A stretch of DNA of 43,370 nt from WRAI01 sp031549605 (lineage in GTDB: Bacteria; Bacillota; Clostridia; Oscillospirales; UBA929), in contig JAVBPM010000012.1 in NCBI GenBank assembly GCA_031549605.1, forward strand, positions 1 to 43,370, given 5' to 3'. Of the stretch, positions 7,990-15,217 are shown piece by piece; within the stretch, counting starts at the first letter, position 1; every line of letters starts with the position of its first letter. The position numbers and the translations under genes are program-made. The notes beneath the pieces are model-generated. The model had not been told where the DNA came from and did not search any database. It saw nothing but the letters and a program-made list of their open reading frames with translations.

Positions 7990-8853
7990 ATGTCAGTGCT
8001 GAAAAGACTCAAAAATGATTTGTTTGATTTCGTCGGGCGCATTATGCGCCATGACGTATGGGGCATGGCCGGCCAAACGGCTTTTTTCCTCATGCTGGCC
8101 ATCTTCCCGTTGCTGCTGTTTCTGGTCAGTGTACTCAATCAGGCCAATTTCTCGCTGTCCTATGAGTCGCTCTGTCTCTTTTTGCCCGCGAACATCGCCA
8201 ATCTGGTCGTGCAAATCGGCAAGATGGCGCCGACTGAGGGCAACTGGCCGATGTGGTCGGTGCTGATGTCGCTGTGGGCGGCGTCGGCCGGTGTCTGGGC
8301 ATTGATGCGCGGCGTACACCGCGCCTATCGTCAGCGGGGCATTGAGCGCCCCATCCGCGCACGGCTACTGTCGCTGGCCTTTACCTTCGGCTTTGCCGTG
8401 GCCATCGCGCTGTCGTTGGCGCTCAACGTGTTCAGCCGCAATGTCACCAACTACATCACCTATCAGTTGGGTACGGGCAGCTTTGTCATGGAGACGCCCA
8501 TTCGCCGTTTGATTATGCTGGGTTTCATTTTCCTGTTTTTAACGCTGTTGTACTGGCTGACGCCCGGCGTGGGCGGCCGCATTAGCAAGCACATGGTGGG
8601 CGCTGCTGTAGCGGCGGGACTGTGGTTGGCAGCGTCGGCTCTCTACGAGGCCTACATGACGCGCTATGACCGTTTTTCTTCCGACCTGTACGGCAGCATC
8701 GGCGCGTTCCTCGGCTTTTTGCTGTGGCTGTTTATCCTATGCATCATTGTGCTGTTTGGCGCCGAGATTAACGCCTTTCTACGCGACCGCGCCGCGCGCA
8801 AGCACGGCACTGCGGTGGAGGACAAAACCCAGAGCAGTATACCACAGCCATAA
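7990..8853 (+). CDS. YihY/BrkB-family inner membrane protein
   Basis: 287 residues with about six membrane helices. Typical YihY/virulence-factor-BrkB signatures are visible: WGMAGQTAFFLMLAIFPLLL near the N-terminus, LMRGVHRAYR in the middle, and a final FGAEINA motif. The family was once called RNase BN, but this is not supported; its function is unknown. The ATG at 7990 is preferred over a TTG at 7984 because AAAGGTGG precedes it. The C-terminal tail is hydrophilic. Confidence 0.88.
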   Translation: MSVLKRLKNDLFDFVGRIMRHDVWGMAGQTAFFLMLAIFPLLLFLVSVLNQANFSLSYESLCLFLPANIANLVVQIGKMAPTEGNWPMWSVLMSLWAASAGVWALMRGVHRAYRQRGIERPIRARLLSLAFTFGFAVAIALSLALNVFSRNVTNYITYQLGTGSFVMETPIRRLIMLGFIFLFLTLLYWLTPGVGGRISKHMVGAAVAAGLWLAASALYEAYMTRYDRFSSDLYGSIGAFLGFLLWLFILCIIVLFGAEINAFLRDRAARKHGTAVEDKTQSSIPQP

Positions 8854-8882
8854 AAAACCTGCAATGGTCATTAAAAAAAGAC

Positions 8883-8911
8883 TTGCAATCGTGCCAATGA
8901 TGTGGTATATT
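8883..8911 (+). promoter_or_regulatory. Sigma-A type promoter of the tRNA-Arg gene
   Basis: TTGCAA (8883-8888) and TATATT (8906-8911) are separated by exactly 17 bases and lie 12 bases upstream of the mature tRNA 5' end. Confidence 0.75.
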
Positions 8912-8923
8912 AGCTAAGCGATT

Positions 8924-9000
8924 GCGCCGCTAGCTCAGCTGGATAGAGCGTCTGGCTACGGACCAGAAGGTCGGGAGTTCGAATCTTCCGCGGCGCGCCA
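8924..9000 (+). tRNA. tRNA-Arg (anticodon ACG)
   Basis: A full cloverleaf can be drawn. The acceptor GCGCCGC (8924-8930) pairs with GCGGCGC (8990-8996). The D arm is GCTC...GAGC. The anticodon stem TCTGG/CCAGA encloses CTACGGA, giving anticodon ACG. The T arm GGGAG/CTTCC encloses TTCGAAT. The discriminator is G and the 3' CCA is encoded. ACG, with its A expected to be modified to inosine, reads CGU, CGC and CGA. A promoter precedes it and a strong terminator follows at once, so it is a single-gene unit. Confidence 0.97.
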
Positions 9001-9027
9001 AAGCCACCCGAAAGGGTGGCTTTTCTC
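9001..9027 (+). terminator. Terminator after tRNA-Arg
   Basis: AAGCCACCC (9001-9009) pairs perfectly with GGGTGGCTT (9014-9022) around a GAAA tetraloop, followed by TTCTCT. Confidence 0.88.
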
Positions 9028-9049
9028 TGTAAGAAGGCAGGCAAAATGC

Positions 9050-9078
9050 TTTACAATGGGTAGTAACTGTGGTAGACT
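9050..9078 (+). promoter_or_regulatory. Promoter of the XRE-NUDIX pair
   Basis: TTTACA (9050-9055) and TAGACT (9073-9078) with a 17-base spacer lie 31 bases upstream of the regulator's ATG. Confidence 0.6.
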
Positions 9079-9109
9079 AAACGAACCGTTATCATTTCGG
9101 AGGGGTAGT

Positions 9110-9778
9110 ATGAAGACAACCTTTGCCCAGCGCCTGTCGGTGTTGCGACAGGAAAAGAAAATTAGTCAGCGGCAGGCGGCCCGTGATTTGGCCATTAGCC
9201 AGGCGCTGATGTCACATTATGAGAATGGTGCCCGTGAGCCGGGTCTGGCCTTTGTGGAGCGCGCCTGTGATTACTACGGCGTGACAGCCGACTACCTGCT
9301 GGGACGTAGCCTCAGCCGCAGTGGCGAGGTTATTTTGGCCGAGCAGCTGCCGTCGGCGGCCGACGAGAAGGACAATGTCATGCGCGGCAGCGCCATGGCC
9401 ATGCTGCAAAAGAAGCTGATTGTCAACTCCGTCAGCATGATTTTTGACGTGCTGGGCGCCATGCGCCAGCCGGAGCTGGTTAAGGCGGCGGGTAAGTACC
9501 TCGGACTGGCCTATTACAAGCTGTTCCGTATGGTGTACGCCGCCAACGATGAGCTGCCGCAGAACGTGTTTGCCGTCGACCCGCGCGTCTACCAGTCGAT
9601 TGCCGACGCCGAGATGAAAAAGGCGGAGGCCGAGCTGTTGACGCTGTTGGCTGACACCGAGCAGCTGCCCGATCTGCGTTTTGAGACACTGGGACAGTGG
9701 TTTCCGCAGCATTACCAGTCATTGCTGACGCTGCTCAACAACGCCGGCCAGCGGTCGATGGAAGCGGGCAGGAAGTAG
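9110..9778 (+). CDS. XRE-family transcriptional regulator with C-terminal extension
   Basis: 222 residues. The N-terminal 60 form a Cro/CI-type helix-turn-helix: FAQRLSVLRQEKKISQRQAARDLAISQALMSHYENGAREPGL, followed by DYYGVTADYLLGRS. The remaining about 150 residues are helical and of unknown family. The ATG at 9110 has CGGAGGGG a few bases before it. The gene is followed after five bases by a NUDIX hydrolase gene, so the two are very probably one operon, and the regulator may control it. The ligand is unknown. Confidence 0.85.
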   Translation: MKTTFAQRLSVLRQEKKISQRQAARDLAISQALMSHYENGAREPGLAFVERACDYYGVTADYLLGRSLSRSGEVILAEQLPSAADEKDNVMRGSAMAMLQKKLIVNSVSMIFDVLGAMRQPELVKAAGKYLGLAYYKLFRMVYAANDELPQNVFAVDPRVYQSIADAEMKKAEAELLTLLADTEQLPDLRFETLGQWFPQHYQSLLTLLNNAGQRSMEAGRK

Positions 9779-9783
9779 TAGCT

Positions 9784-10284
9784 ATGTGTGATTTGTGTCA
9801 TGCTGTGTCGGGTCGACCGGTCGACGACATCGCTGTTGTGCTGGCTGAGCGCCGGTTTCACTATCGAGTTGGCGCGCTGATTGTGCGCGCAGGGCAGCTG
9901 CTGGCCGTCACCAATGATGCGGCGGATTATTTTTATTCTGTCGGCGGCTGTGTACGGGCTGGTGAGACGTCCGAGCACGCGGTCATTCGCGAGGTGTATG
10001 AGGAGACGGGCACGCCGTTGGCGGTCGAGCGATTGGCCTTTGTCGTGGAGAACTTTTTTGTTGCACAGGGTGAACGGTATCATGAGATTTCGCTCTATTA
10101 CCAAATGACGGTACCTGACAGCTTTGTGCCATGTTGCCGGAGCAACTCACCCGACGGCGTTGCGGAACGGTTGCAGTGGCTGCCGTTGGCTGAAATGGAG
10201 CGCATTGATTTCCGACCGGCGGCACTCAAGCTACGGCTGATGCGCCCGATAGGGTGTGTCGAACATATTGTGTGTACAACATAG
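9784..10284 (+). CDS. NUDIX hydrolase
   Basis: 166 residues. The NUDIX box is complete: a G-G-C-V-R-A-G-E start, then seven residues, then REVYEETG, matching GX5EX7REUXEEXGU, the Mg2+-binding pyrophosphatase motif. Family members cleave nucleoside diphosphate-X compounds; the substrate cannot be told here. An N-terminal CDLCH might bind metal, but this is speculation. The ATG at 9784 is used because it follows AGGAAG and lies just after the XRE gene; a longer in-frame reading would overlap that gene. A strong bidirectional terminator follows. Confidence 0.87.
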   Translation: MCDLCHAVSGRPVDDIAVVLAERRFHYRVGALIVRAGQLLAVTNDAADYFYSVGGCVRAGETSEHAVIREVYEETGTPLAVERLAFVVENFFVAQGERYHEISLYYQMTVPDSFVPCCRSNSPDGVAERLQWLPLAEMERIDFRPAALKLRLMRPIGCVEHIVCTT

Positions 10285-10291
10285 GACTTGA

Positions 10292-10319
10292 AAAAAGACG
10301 ACCGACAGGTCGTCTTTTT
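10292..10319. terminator. Bidirectional terminator between convergent genes
   Basis: AAAAAGACGACC (10292-10303) and GGTCGTCTTTTT (10308-10319) form a perfect 12-bp stem around GACA. The A and T ends make it work on both strands, for the NUDIX gene (plus) and the GNAT gene (minus). Confidence 0.9.
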
Positions 10320-10366
10320 GATTGAGGATTGAAATGATTGCGGCTGATATTACCCTGTGTGGTCGT

Positions 10367-10924
10367 TTACCGCTCCAGCCATTGCTGGTGCAGCAGGCCG
10401 TAGTGCGCGACGTCCTTGAACTCGCCTTTGACCAGCAGCGATTGCAGCGCCGTACCCTCGTAGATCATGCCGCATTTTTCCATAACGCGACCCGAAGCCT
10501 CGTTGCCGATGTAGTGGGTCGATTCCACGCGATTGACCTGCAGACGATCAAAGGCAAAGGATAGCATGCCGTGCAGCGCGTCGGTCATGTAGCCTTTATT
10601 CCACAGCGAGCGCTGCAGCACAAAACCAAAGCTGGCCTTGTCGTGCTCGGGGTGCAGCCGCAGCTCAATGCAGCCGATGCAGCGGTCGGTGAAGGGCAGC
10701 GCAATGGCGTAGGCACCCGGCGTCTGCCAGTAGTAGTCGGTGATGGCGCGGCGCGCCTGTTCGGGCGTGCTGACACCCTCCCACACCAGATGCTGCACCG
10801 TTTCAGCGTCGCTCCCGTACTCGAATACGGCGTCGGCGTCCTGAATTTTGAACTTGCGTAGGACGCAGCGTCCAGCCGGCAAGGTCTGGGCGCGGAGCAG
10901 AACCTCTTTGCAGTTGTCAATCAT
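10367..10924 (-). CDS. GNAT N-acetyltransferase, RimJ/RimL type
   Basis: 185 residues with the layout of ribosomal-protein/small-molecule GNAT enzymes. There is an N-terminal LRKFKIQDADAVFEYGSD, a central CIGCIELRLHPEH strand pair, the acetyl-CoA-binding stretch LQRSLWNKGYMTDAL, and the FAFDRLQVNRVE...N-x-A-S-G-R-V-M-E-K-C-G-M element. Such proteins acetylate N-termini, polyamines or antibiotics; the substrate is not known. It is the last gene of the lepA-hemW cluster, 36 bases after hemW, with AAAGGAT before its start. Confidence 0.87.
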   Translation of the reverse strand: MIDNCKEVLLRAQTLPAGRCVLRKFKIQDADAVFEYGSDAETVQHLVWEGVSTPEQARRAITDYYWQTPGAYAIALPFTDRCIGCIELRLHPEHDKASFGFVLQRSLWNKGYMTDALHGMLSFAFDRLQVNRVESTHYIGNEASGRVMEKCGMIYEGTALQSLLVKGEFKDVAHYGLLHQQWLER

Positions 10925-10960
10925 GGTAATCTATCCTTTCGTGCCGCTTGACGCGTCGCA

Positions 10961-12097
10961 CTACGCGTCGAGCAAGCGGGAGATAAGCTGATTGCTAATC
11001 AAGAAGCCTTGGGGCGTCAGGCGCCAGCGGTCGCCCACAGGCTGAGTGAGGCCGTGCTGCTGCCATTGGGCAAGCAACGCAAAGGGTTTTTGAGGGTCGG
11101 CGTCGTAGCGGCTGGTGTATTCCCGCGCGCTGACGCCATGCGCCGTGCGCAGTCCCAGCATCAGGTATTCGCGGCCGCGGTCGGCGGTGCGGATGAACTC
11201 GCGGCTGGCCAACACATCATCGCCGGCCGCTATGCCGTCCAGGTAAGCGTGTAGGTCGCCGGTGGTGGCTGCGCGGTAGTCGTCATAGTCGGAATGGGCG
11301 CTGGGGCCAAAGCCGAGATAGGGTTGCAGCGTCCAGTATTTGAGGTTGTGACGCGAGGCGCGTCCCGGCTTGGCAAAATTGGAAATCTCGTACTGGGCAA
11401 AGCCGGCATCAGCCAGCATGGTTACGGCGTCAAGGTATTGGTCGGCCGCCAGATCATCGTCGACGGGTAGATGGCCGTCGTAGGTGGTAAACAGTGGCGT
11501 CTGCGGTTCCAGCTTGAGGCCATAGCAGGAGAGATGGGTTATTGGCCATTGGCTCACCGCTTGCAGCGTGCGCTGCCAGCTGTCGCGCGTTTGGCCGGGC
11601 AGGCCGTAGAGCAGGTCGATGCTGAGGTTGTCAAAGCCGGCTGTTGCTGCGTTTTGCACGGCGTCGCGGGCACTTTGTGCGGTGTGAAGCCGTCCCAGAC
11701 GGATCAGTTGGGCATCGTCAAGCGACTGGACGCCAATCGAAAGACGGTTAATACCGCTGCTGCGCCACTGCCGCAGATGCGGCAGCGAGAGCGAGTCGGG
11801 GTTGGCCTCGATGGTCGTTTCGACGTCGGAGGCGACACGAAAGTTTCGCACTATGGCGTTGAACAGCCGATCCAGTTGCGCGTCGCTCAACAGCGATGGC
11901 GTTCCGCCGCCAATAAAGATGCTGTCGACGGGCAGGGTCACCTGTGGTGCCGTTGTGGTTAGCTGTTGGGCGAGCGCGGTGACGTAGCTGTCGACCAGTC
12001 CGCTGTCATAGGGCAGCGAGTAGAAATCGCAGTAGGCGCACTTGCGGGCGCAAAAGGGAATGTGAAGGTAGAGCCCGACGCTGTCGGTCGGCGTCAT
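10961..12097 (-). CDS. hemW: HemW-family radical SAM protein (heme chaperone)
   Basis: 378 residues. The radical SAM cluster motif CARKCAYCDFYS gives C16, C20 and C23 (CxxxCxxC). FIGGGTPSLL, ANPDSL, RLSIGVQS and DLLYGLPGQT are all HemW/HemN-like signatures. The HemW branch is favoured over coproporphyrinogen dehydrogenase (HemN) because of the short N-terminus, the length, and the lepA neighbourhood that is typical in Firmicutes. Its start overlaps the stop of the upstream GNAT gene by ATGA. HemW is thought to insert heme into target proteins. Confidence 0.9.
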   Translation of the reverse strand: MTPTDSVGLYLHIPFCARKCAYCDFYSLPYDSGLVDSYVTALAQQLTTTAPQVTLPVDSIFIGGGTPSLLSDAQLDRLFNAIVRNFRVASDVETTIEANPDSLSLPHLRQWRSSGINRLSIGVQSLDDAQLIRLGRLHTAQSARDAVQNAATAGFDNLSIDLLYGLPGQTRDSWQRTLQAVSQWPITHLSCYGLKLEPQTPLFTTYDGHLPVDDDLAADQYLDAVTMLADAGFAQYEISNFAKPGRASRHNLKYWTLQPYLGFGPSAHSDYDDYRAATTGDLHAYLDGIAAGDDVLASREFIRTADRGREYLMLGLRTAHGVSAREYTSRYDADPQKPFALLAQWQQHGLTQPVGDRWRLTPQGFLISNQLISRLLDA

Positions 12098-12492
12098 AGC
12101 GCGTTTATGTAGGCCGGCGTGCTGTCCTTATCCAGCACAAAACCACAGTGGCGATAGAAGGAAAGCTGGTTGTTGTCAGCGACCAGCACAATGCGCAGGT
12201 AGTCGGCGTAGGTCTCCTTAACGCGCCGCACCAGCTCGCGGCCAATGCCCTGCTTGTGGTGGCCGGGGTCGACAAGCAGGTAGTGCACGTAGGCGGTCAT
12301 CTCGCCGTCGTCAAGTACATTAATGAGTCCGACCAGCTTGTCGCCGTCGCTGGCGGTGTAGACGGTGTCGCTACCCTGAATGGCACGGGCCAGCTTGTCG
12401 GGATAGTGGCCGGACGACCAGTTGACCGACAAAAACAGGCGTTGCAGTGCTTCGGGCGCAAAACTCTTGGTGTCTGAGTAGGTGATGGGCAT
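12094..12492 (-). CDS. GNAT N-acetyltransferase
   Basis: 132 residues. The acetyl-CoA-binding motif A is VDPGHHKQGIGRELVRRV (Q-x-x-G-I-G), preceded by the beta strand VHYLLV and followed by NQLSFYRHCGFV. The substrate is unknown. Longer in-frame readings were rejected because they run into lepA; the ATG at 12492 lies 11 bases after the lepA stop and starts MPITYSDTK. The stop overlaps the hemW start. Confidence 0.86.
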   Translation of the reverse strand: MPITYSDTKSFAPEALQRLFLSVNWSSGHYPDKLARAIQGSDTVYTASDGDKLVGLINVLDDGEMTAYVHYLLVDPGHHKQGIGRELVRRVKETYADYLRIVLVADNNQLSFYRHCGFVLDKDSTPAYINAL

Positions 12493-12503
12493 GGTGATGG
12501 CTC

Positions 12504-14303
12504 CTATTCGTCCAGCTTGAGGACGGCCATAAAGGCCTCCTGCGGCACCTCGACGCTGCCGAGGTTGCGCATGCGCTTTTTGCCTTCCTTTTGCTTTTCC
12601 AGCAGCTTCTTTTTGCGCGTGATGTCGCCGCCATAGCACTTGGCCAGCACGTCCTTGCGCATGGCCTTGACCGTTTCGCGGGCGATGACCTTGCCGCCAA
12701 CGGCGACCTGCACCGGCACCTCAAACAGCTGACGCGGGATGTGTTCTTTCAACTTTTCGGCAATGCGGCGCGCGCGGGCGTAGGCCTTCTCGGTGTGGAC
12801 AATAAAGCTCATGGCGTCGACGATATCGCCGTTGAGCAGCAGGTCGAGCTTGACCAGCTGCGAGGCGCGGTAGCCCATCAGCTCGTAGTCGAGCGAGGCA
12901 TAGCCGCGGGTGCGCGACTTGAGCGCGTCAAAAAAGTCGTAGATGATTTCGTTCAAGGGCAGCTCGTAGTGCATTTCCACGCGCTTGGCGTCGAGGTATT
13001 TCATGTCCTTGAACACGCCGCGCCGCTCCTGACACAGTTCCATGATGGTGCCGACGTAGTCGCTGGGCGTAATAATGTTGGCCTTGACAAAGGGCTCCTC
13101 GGCGCTGGCGATTTCAGTGGGGTTGGGGTAGTGTAGCGGGTTGTCGATCCACAGGTCGCTGCCGTCCGTTTTGTTAATATGGTAGATGACCGACGGGGCC
13201 GTGAACACAAGATCAAGGTCGTACTCGCGCTCCAAGCGCTCCTGAATGACCTCCATGTGCAGCAGTCCCAGAAATCCGCAGCGAAAGCCGGAGCCGAGCG
13301 CAATCGATGATTCGGGCTCGAAGGAGAGCGAGGCATCGTTGAGCTGCAGTTTTTCCAGCGCGTCGCGCAGGTCGGTGTATTTGTCGCCCTCGGCGGGGTA
13401 GATGCCGCAAAAAACCATGGGCTGCACTTTTTTATAGCCGCCCAGCGCCGTTGTAGCCGGGTTTTCAGCGTCGGTAACGGTGTCGCCAACGCGCGTATCG
13501 CGCACGGTTTTAATCGAAGCGGTCAGGTAGCCGACCTCGCCGGCCGATAGCTGTGACATGCTCTCAAAGCCAAGCGGACGCATGACGCCGACGTCGACAA
13601 CGGTGAACTGGGCGCCGGTCGCCATCATTTGAATGGTCATACCCGGCGTGAGCGTGCCCTGCATAACGCGCAGATAGACGATGACGCCGCGGTAGCTGTC
13701 GTACTGGCTGTCGAAAATTAGCGCTTGCAGCGGCGCGCTGGCGTCGCCCTGCGGCGGCGGGATATCGTGAATGACGCGTTCGAGTACGTCCTGAATGTTG
13801 GTGCCGTTTTTGGCCGAGATGCGCGGCGCGTCCTGCGCCGGCAAGCCGATGACCTCCTCGATTTCGGCTGCGGCCTCCTCGGGGCTGGCGGCCGGCAGGT
13901 CGATTTTGTTGATAACCGGCACGACCTCAAGGTCGTGGTCAAGTGCCAGGTAGGTGTTGGCGAGTGTCTGCGCCTCAATGCCCTGTGCGGCGTCGACGAC
14001 CAGCACAGCACCTTCGCAGGCGGCCAGACTGCGGCTGACCTCGTAGTTGAAGTCGACGTGGCCCGGCGTGTCGATGAGGTGCAACTGATAGGTGTGGCCG
14101 TCCAGTGCGGTGTAGTCGAGACGGATAGCGCGCGCCTTGATGGTAATGCCGCGCTCGCGCTCAAGCTCCATGTTGTCGAGCAGCTGGTTGGACATTTCGC
14201 GCGCCTCAACGCCTCGGCATAATTCAATCAAACGGTCGGCCAAGGTTGACTTTCCGTGGTCGATGTGTGCAATGATGCAAAAATTGCGAATGTTCTCGGG
14301 CAT
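12504..14303 (-). CDS. lepA: Elongation factor 4 (LepA)
   Basis: A 599-residue translational GTPase with G1 AHIDHGKST, G2/G3 RGITIKA...DTPGHVDF, G4 NKIDLP, and the LepA-specific C-terminal domain with YASLDYELMGYR and a KRMRNLGSVEVPQEAFMAVL tail. EF4 back-translocates or remodels stalled ribosomes. The ATG at 14303 is chosen because GGAGG precedes it and MPENIRNFCIIAHIDHGKS is the standard start. It is the first gene of a four-gene minus-strand operon (lepA, GNAT, hemW, GNAT) with a good promoter. Confidence 0.97.
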   Translation of the reverse strand: MPENIRNFCIIAHIDHGKSTLADRLIELCRGVEAREMSNQLLDNMELERERGITIKARAIRLDYTALDGHTYQLHLIDTPGHVDFNYEVSRSLAACEGAVLVVDAAQGIEAQTLANTYLALDHDLEVVPVINKIDLPAASPEEAAAEIEEVIGLPAQDAPRISAKNGTNIQDVLERVIHDIPPPQGDASAPLQALIFDSQYDSYRGVIVYLRVMQGTLTPGMTIQMMATGAQFTVVDVGVMRPLGFESMSQLSAGEVGYLTASIKTVRDTRVGDTVTDAENPATTALGGYKKVQPMVFCGIYPAEGDKYTDLRDALEKLQLNDASLSFEPESSIALGSGFRCGFLGLLHMEVIQERLEREYDLDLVFTAPSVIYHINKTDGSDLWIDNPLHYPNPTEIASAEEPFVKANIITPSDYVGTIMELCQERRGVFKDMKYLDAKRVEMHYELPLNEIIYDFFDALKSRTRGYASLDYELMGYRASQLVKLDLLLNGDIVDAMSFIVHTEKAYARARRIAEKLKEHIPRQLFEVPVQVAVGGKVIARETVKAMRKDVLAKCYGGDITRKKKLLEKQKEGKKRMRNLGSVEVPQEAFMAVLKLDE

Positions 14304-14329
14304 ATGTGTTCCTCCGCTTTCAAGGCTAT

Positions 14330-14358
14330 ATTGTATCATAAGATAATGGACAGCACAA
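14330..14358 (-). promoter_or_regulatory. Promoter of the lepA operon
   Basis: On the minus strand TTGTGC (14358-14353) and TACAAT (14335-14330) are separated by 17 bases, with TGA just before the -10 making an extended -10. Confidence 0.65.
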
Positions 14359-14402
14359 GTGTTTATGTGACCGCTTGTGACCAAATCGGCAAAAAGTGGG
14401 GC

Positions 14403-14431
14403 TTTACAGAAACGGTTGTTTGTGTTATTAT
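14403..14431 (+). promoter_or_regulatory. lexA promoter with embedded SOS-box-like palindrome
   Basis: TTTACA (14403-14408) and TATTAT (14426-14431) have a 17-base spacer. Within the spacer lies AAAC-GGTT-GTTT (14410-14421). Gram-positive LexA boxes are GAAC-N4-GTTC, with GTTT variants in clostridia, so this is a plausible operator through which LexA represses its own gene. Confidence 0.6.
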
Positions 14432-14472
14432 GAGGCAAACAACTGTACTTTGTATTGTGGGAGGTGCGCTTG

Positions 14473-15063
14473 ATGAAACGTAAAGAGCTGGGGCAGAAGC
14501 AGAAGGAAATCTACGATTATATCGTTGAGGTAACGGCTAAGCAGGGCTATCCACCCAGTGTGCGCGAGATTGGCGAGGAGGTGGGGTTGCGGTCGCCGTC
14601 GACGGTGCATATGCACATCGCGTCGCTGGTTGAGCGCGGCCTGATTAACAAGGACGACCGCAAGACACGCGCGCTGACGCTGCCCAATGGCGCCATGCCG
14701 GGTCATGTGCCCATTCTGGGCGATGTTACGGCGGGCATGCCGGTGCTGGCTTACGAGCAGCAGAAGGGCTTTGTGCGCTACAATCCCGAGACGTCGGGCG
14801 AGCACTTTGCGCTGCTGGTTATGGGCGAGTCGATGATCAATGCCGGTATTCTGGACGGCGACTACGTCATTGTACGCAAGCAACCGACGGCCGAAAACGG
14901 GCAGATTGTGGTTGCCATGATTGACGATGAGGCGACCGTTAAGCGCTACCACCGCAACGGCCACGAGATTTGGCTGATGCCGGAGAACGACGCGTATGAG
15001 CCCATTGACGGCTCCGAGTGCGTTGTGCTGGGCGTGGTGACGGCGCTGGTGCGCGAGTACTGA
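14473..15063 (+). CDS. lexA: SOS repressor LexA
   Basis: 196 residues. The N-terminal winged helix-turn-helix (PPSVREIGEEVGLRSPSTVHMH, about 27-48) is followed by the self-cleavage site A87-G88 and a peptidase S24 domain with the Ser-Lys dyad S120 (MGESM) and K157 (ATVKRY). LexA represses DNA-damage genes and cleaves itself when RecA filaments form. The ATG at 14473 follows GGGAGG. It is divergent from lepA and probably represses itself through the palindrome in its promoter. Confidence 0.96.
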   Translation: MKRKELGQKQKEIYDYIVEVTAKQGYPPSVREIGEEVGLRSPSTVHMHIASLVERGLINKDDRKTRALTLPNGAMPGHVPILGDVTAGMPVLAYEQQKGFVRYNPETSGEHFALLVMGESMINAGILDGDYVIVRKQPTAENGQIVVAMIDDEATVKRYHRNGHEIWLMPENDAYEPIDGSECVVLGVVTALVREY

Positions 15064-15083
15064 TTTAGCAGAAGCGATAGGAC

Positions 15084-15117
15084 GGCGCCGGCCAGCGATG
15101 GCTCGGCGCCGCTGTTT
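15084..15117 (+). terminator. Probable terminator after lexA
   Basis: GGCGCCG (15084-15090) pairs with CGGCGCC (15104-15110), with an inner GCCA/TGGC pairing, followed by GCTGTTTGTC. The T run is short, so efficiency is uncertain. Confidence 0.6.
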
Positions 15118-15157
15118 GTCTGCGACACAGCCGCAAGACTACGGTGGCTTTTTTGAC

Positions 15158-15196
15158 AAAGCGGCGGCCCTCCTGTACAAATAGGAGGGCCGCTTT
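15158..15196 (-). terminator. Terminator of the large zinc-ribbon gene
   Basis: GGCCCTCCT (15166-15174) pairs with AGGAGGGCC (15183-15191), extended by AAAGC/GCTTT past a three-base bulge. On the minus strand it follows the stop at 15218 by about 20 bases. It may also serve lexA from the other side. Confidence 0.65.
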
Positions 15197-15217
15197 GAAT
15201 TGACGAAAGTCGGCCGG

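Noticed and set aside
9079..9095. AAACGAACCGTTATC ahead of the XRE gene as a LexA box
   Set aside because: It does not form the AAAC-N4-GTTT or GAAC-N4-GTTC palindrome.
10961..12097. Oxygen-independent coproporphyrinogen dehydrogenase (HemN)
   Set aside because: The shorter length, the short N-terminus and the lepA neighbourhood fit HemW better.
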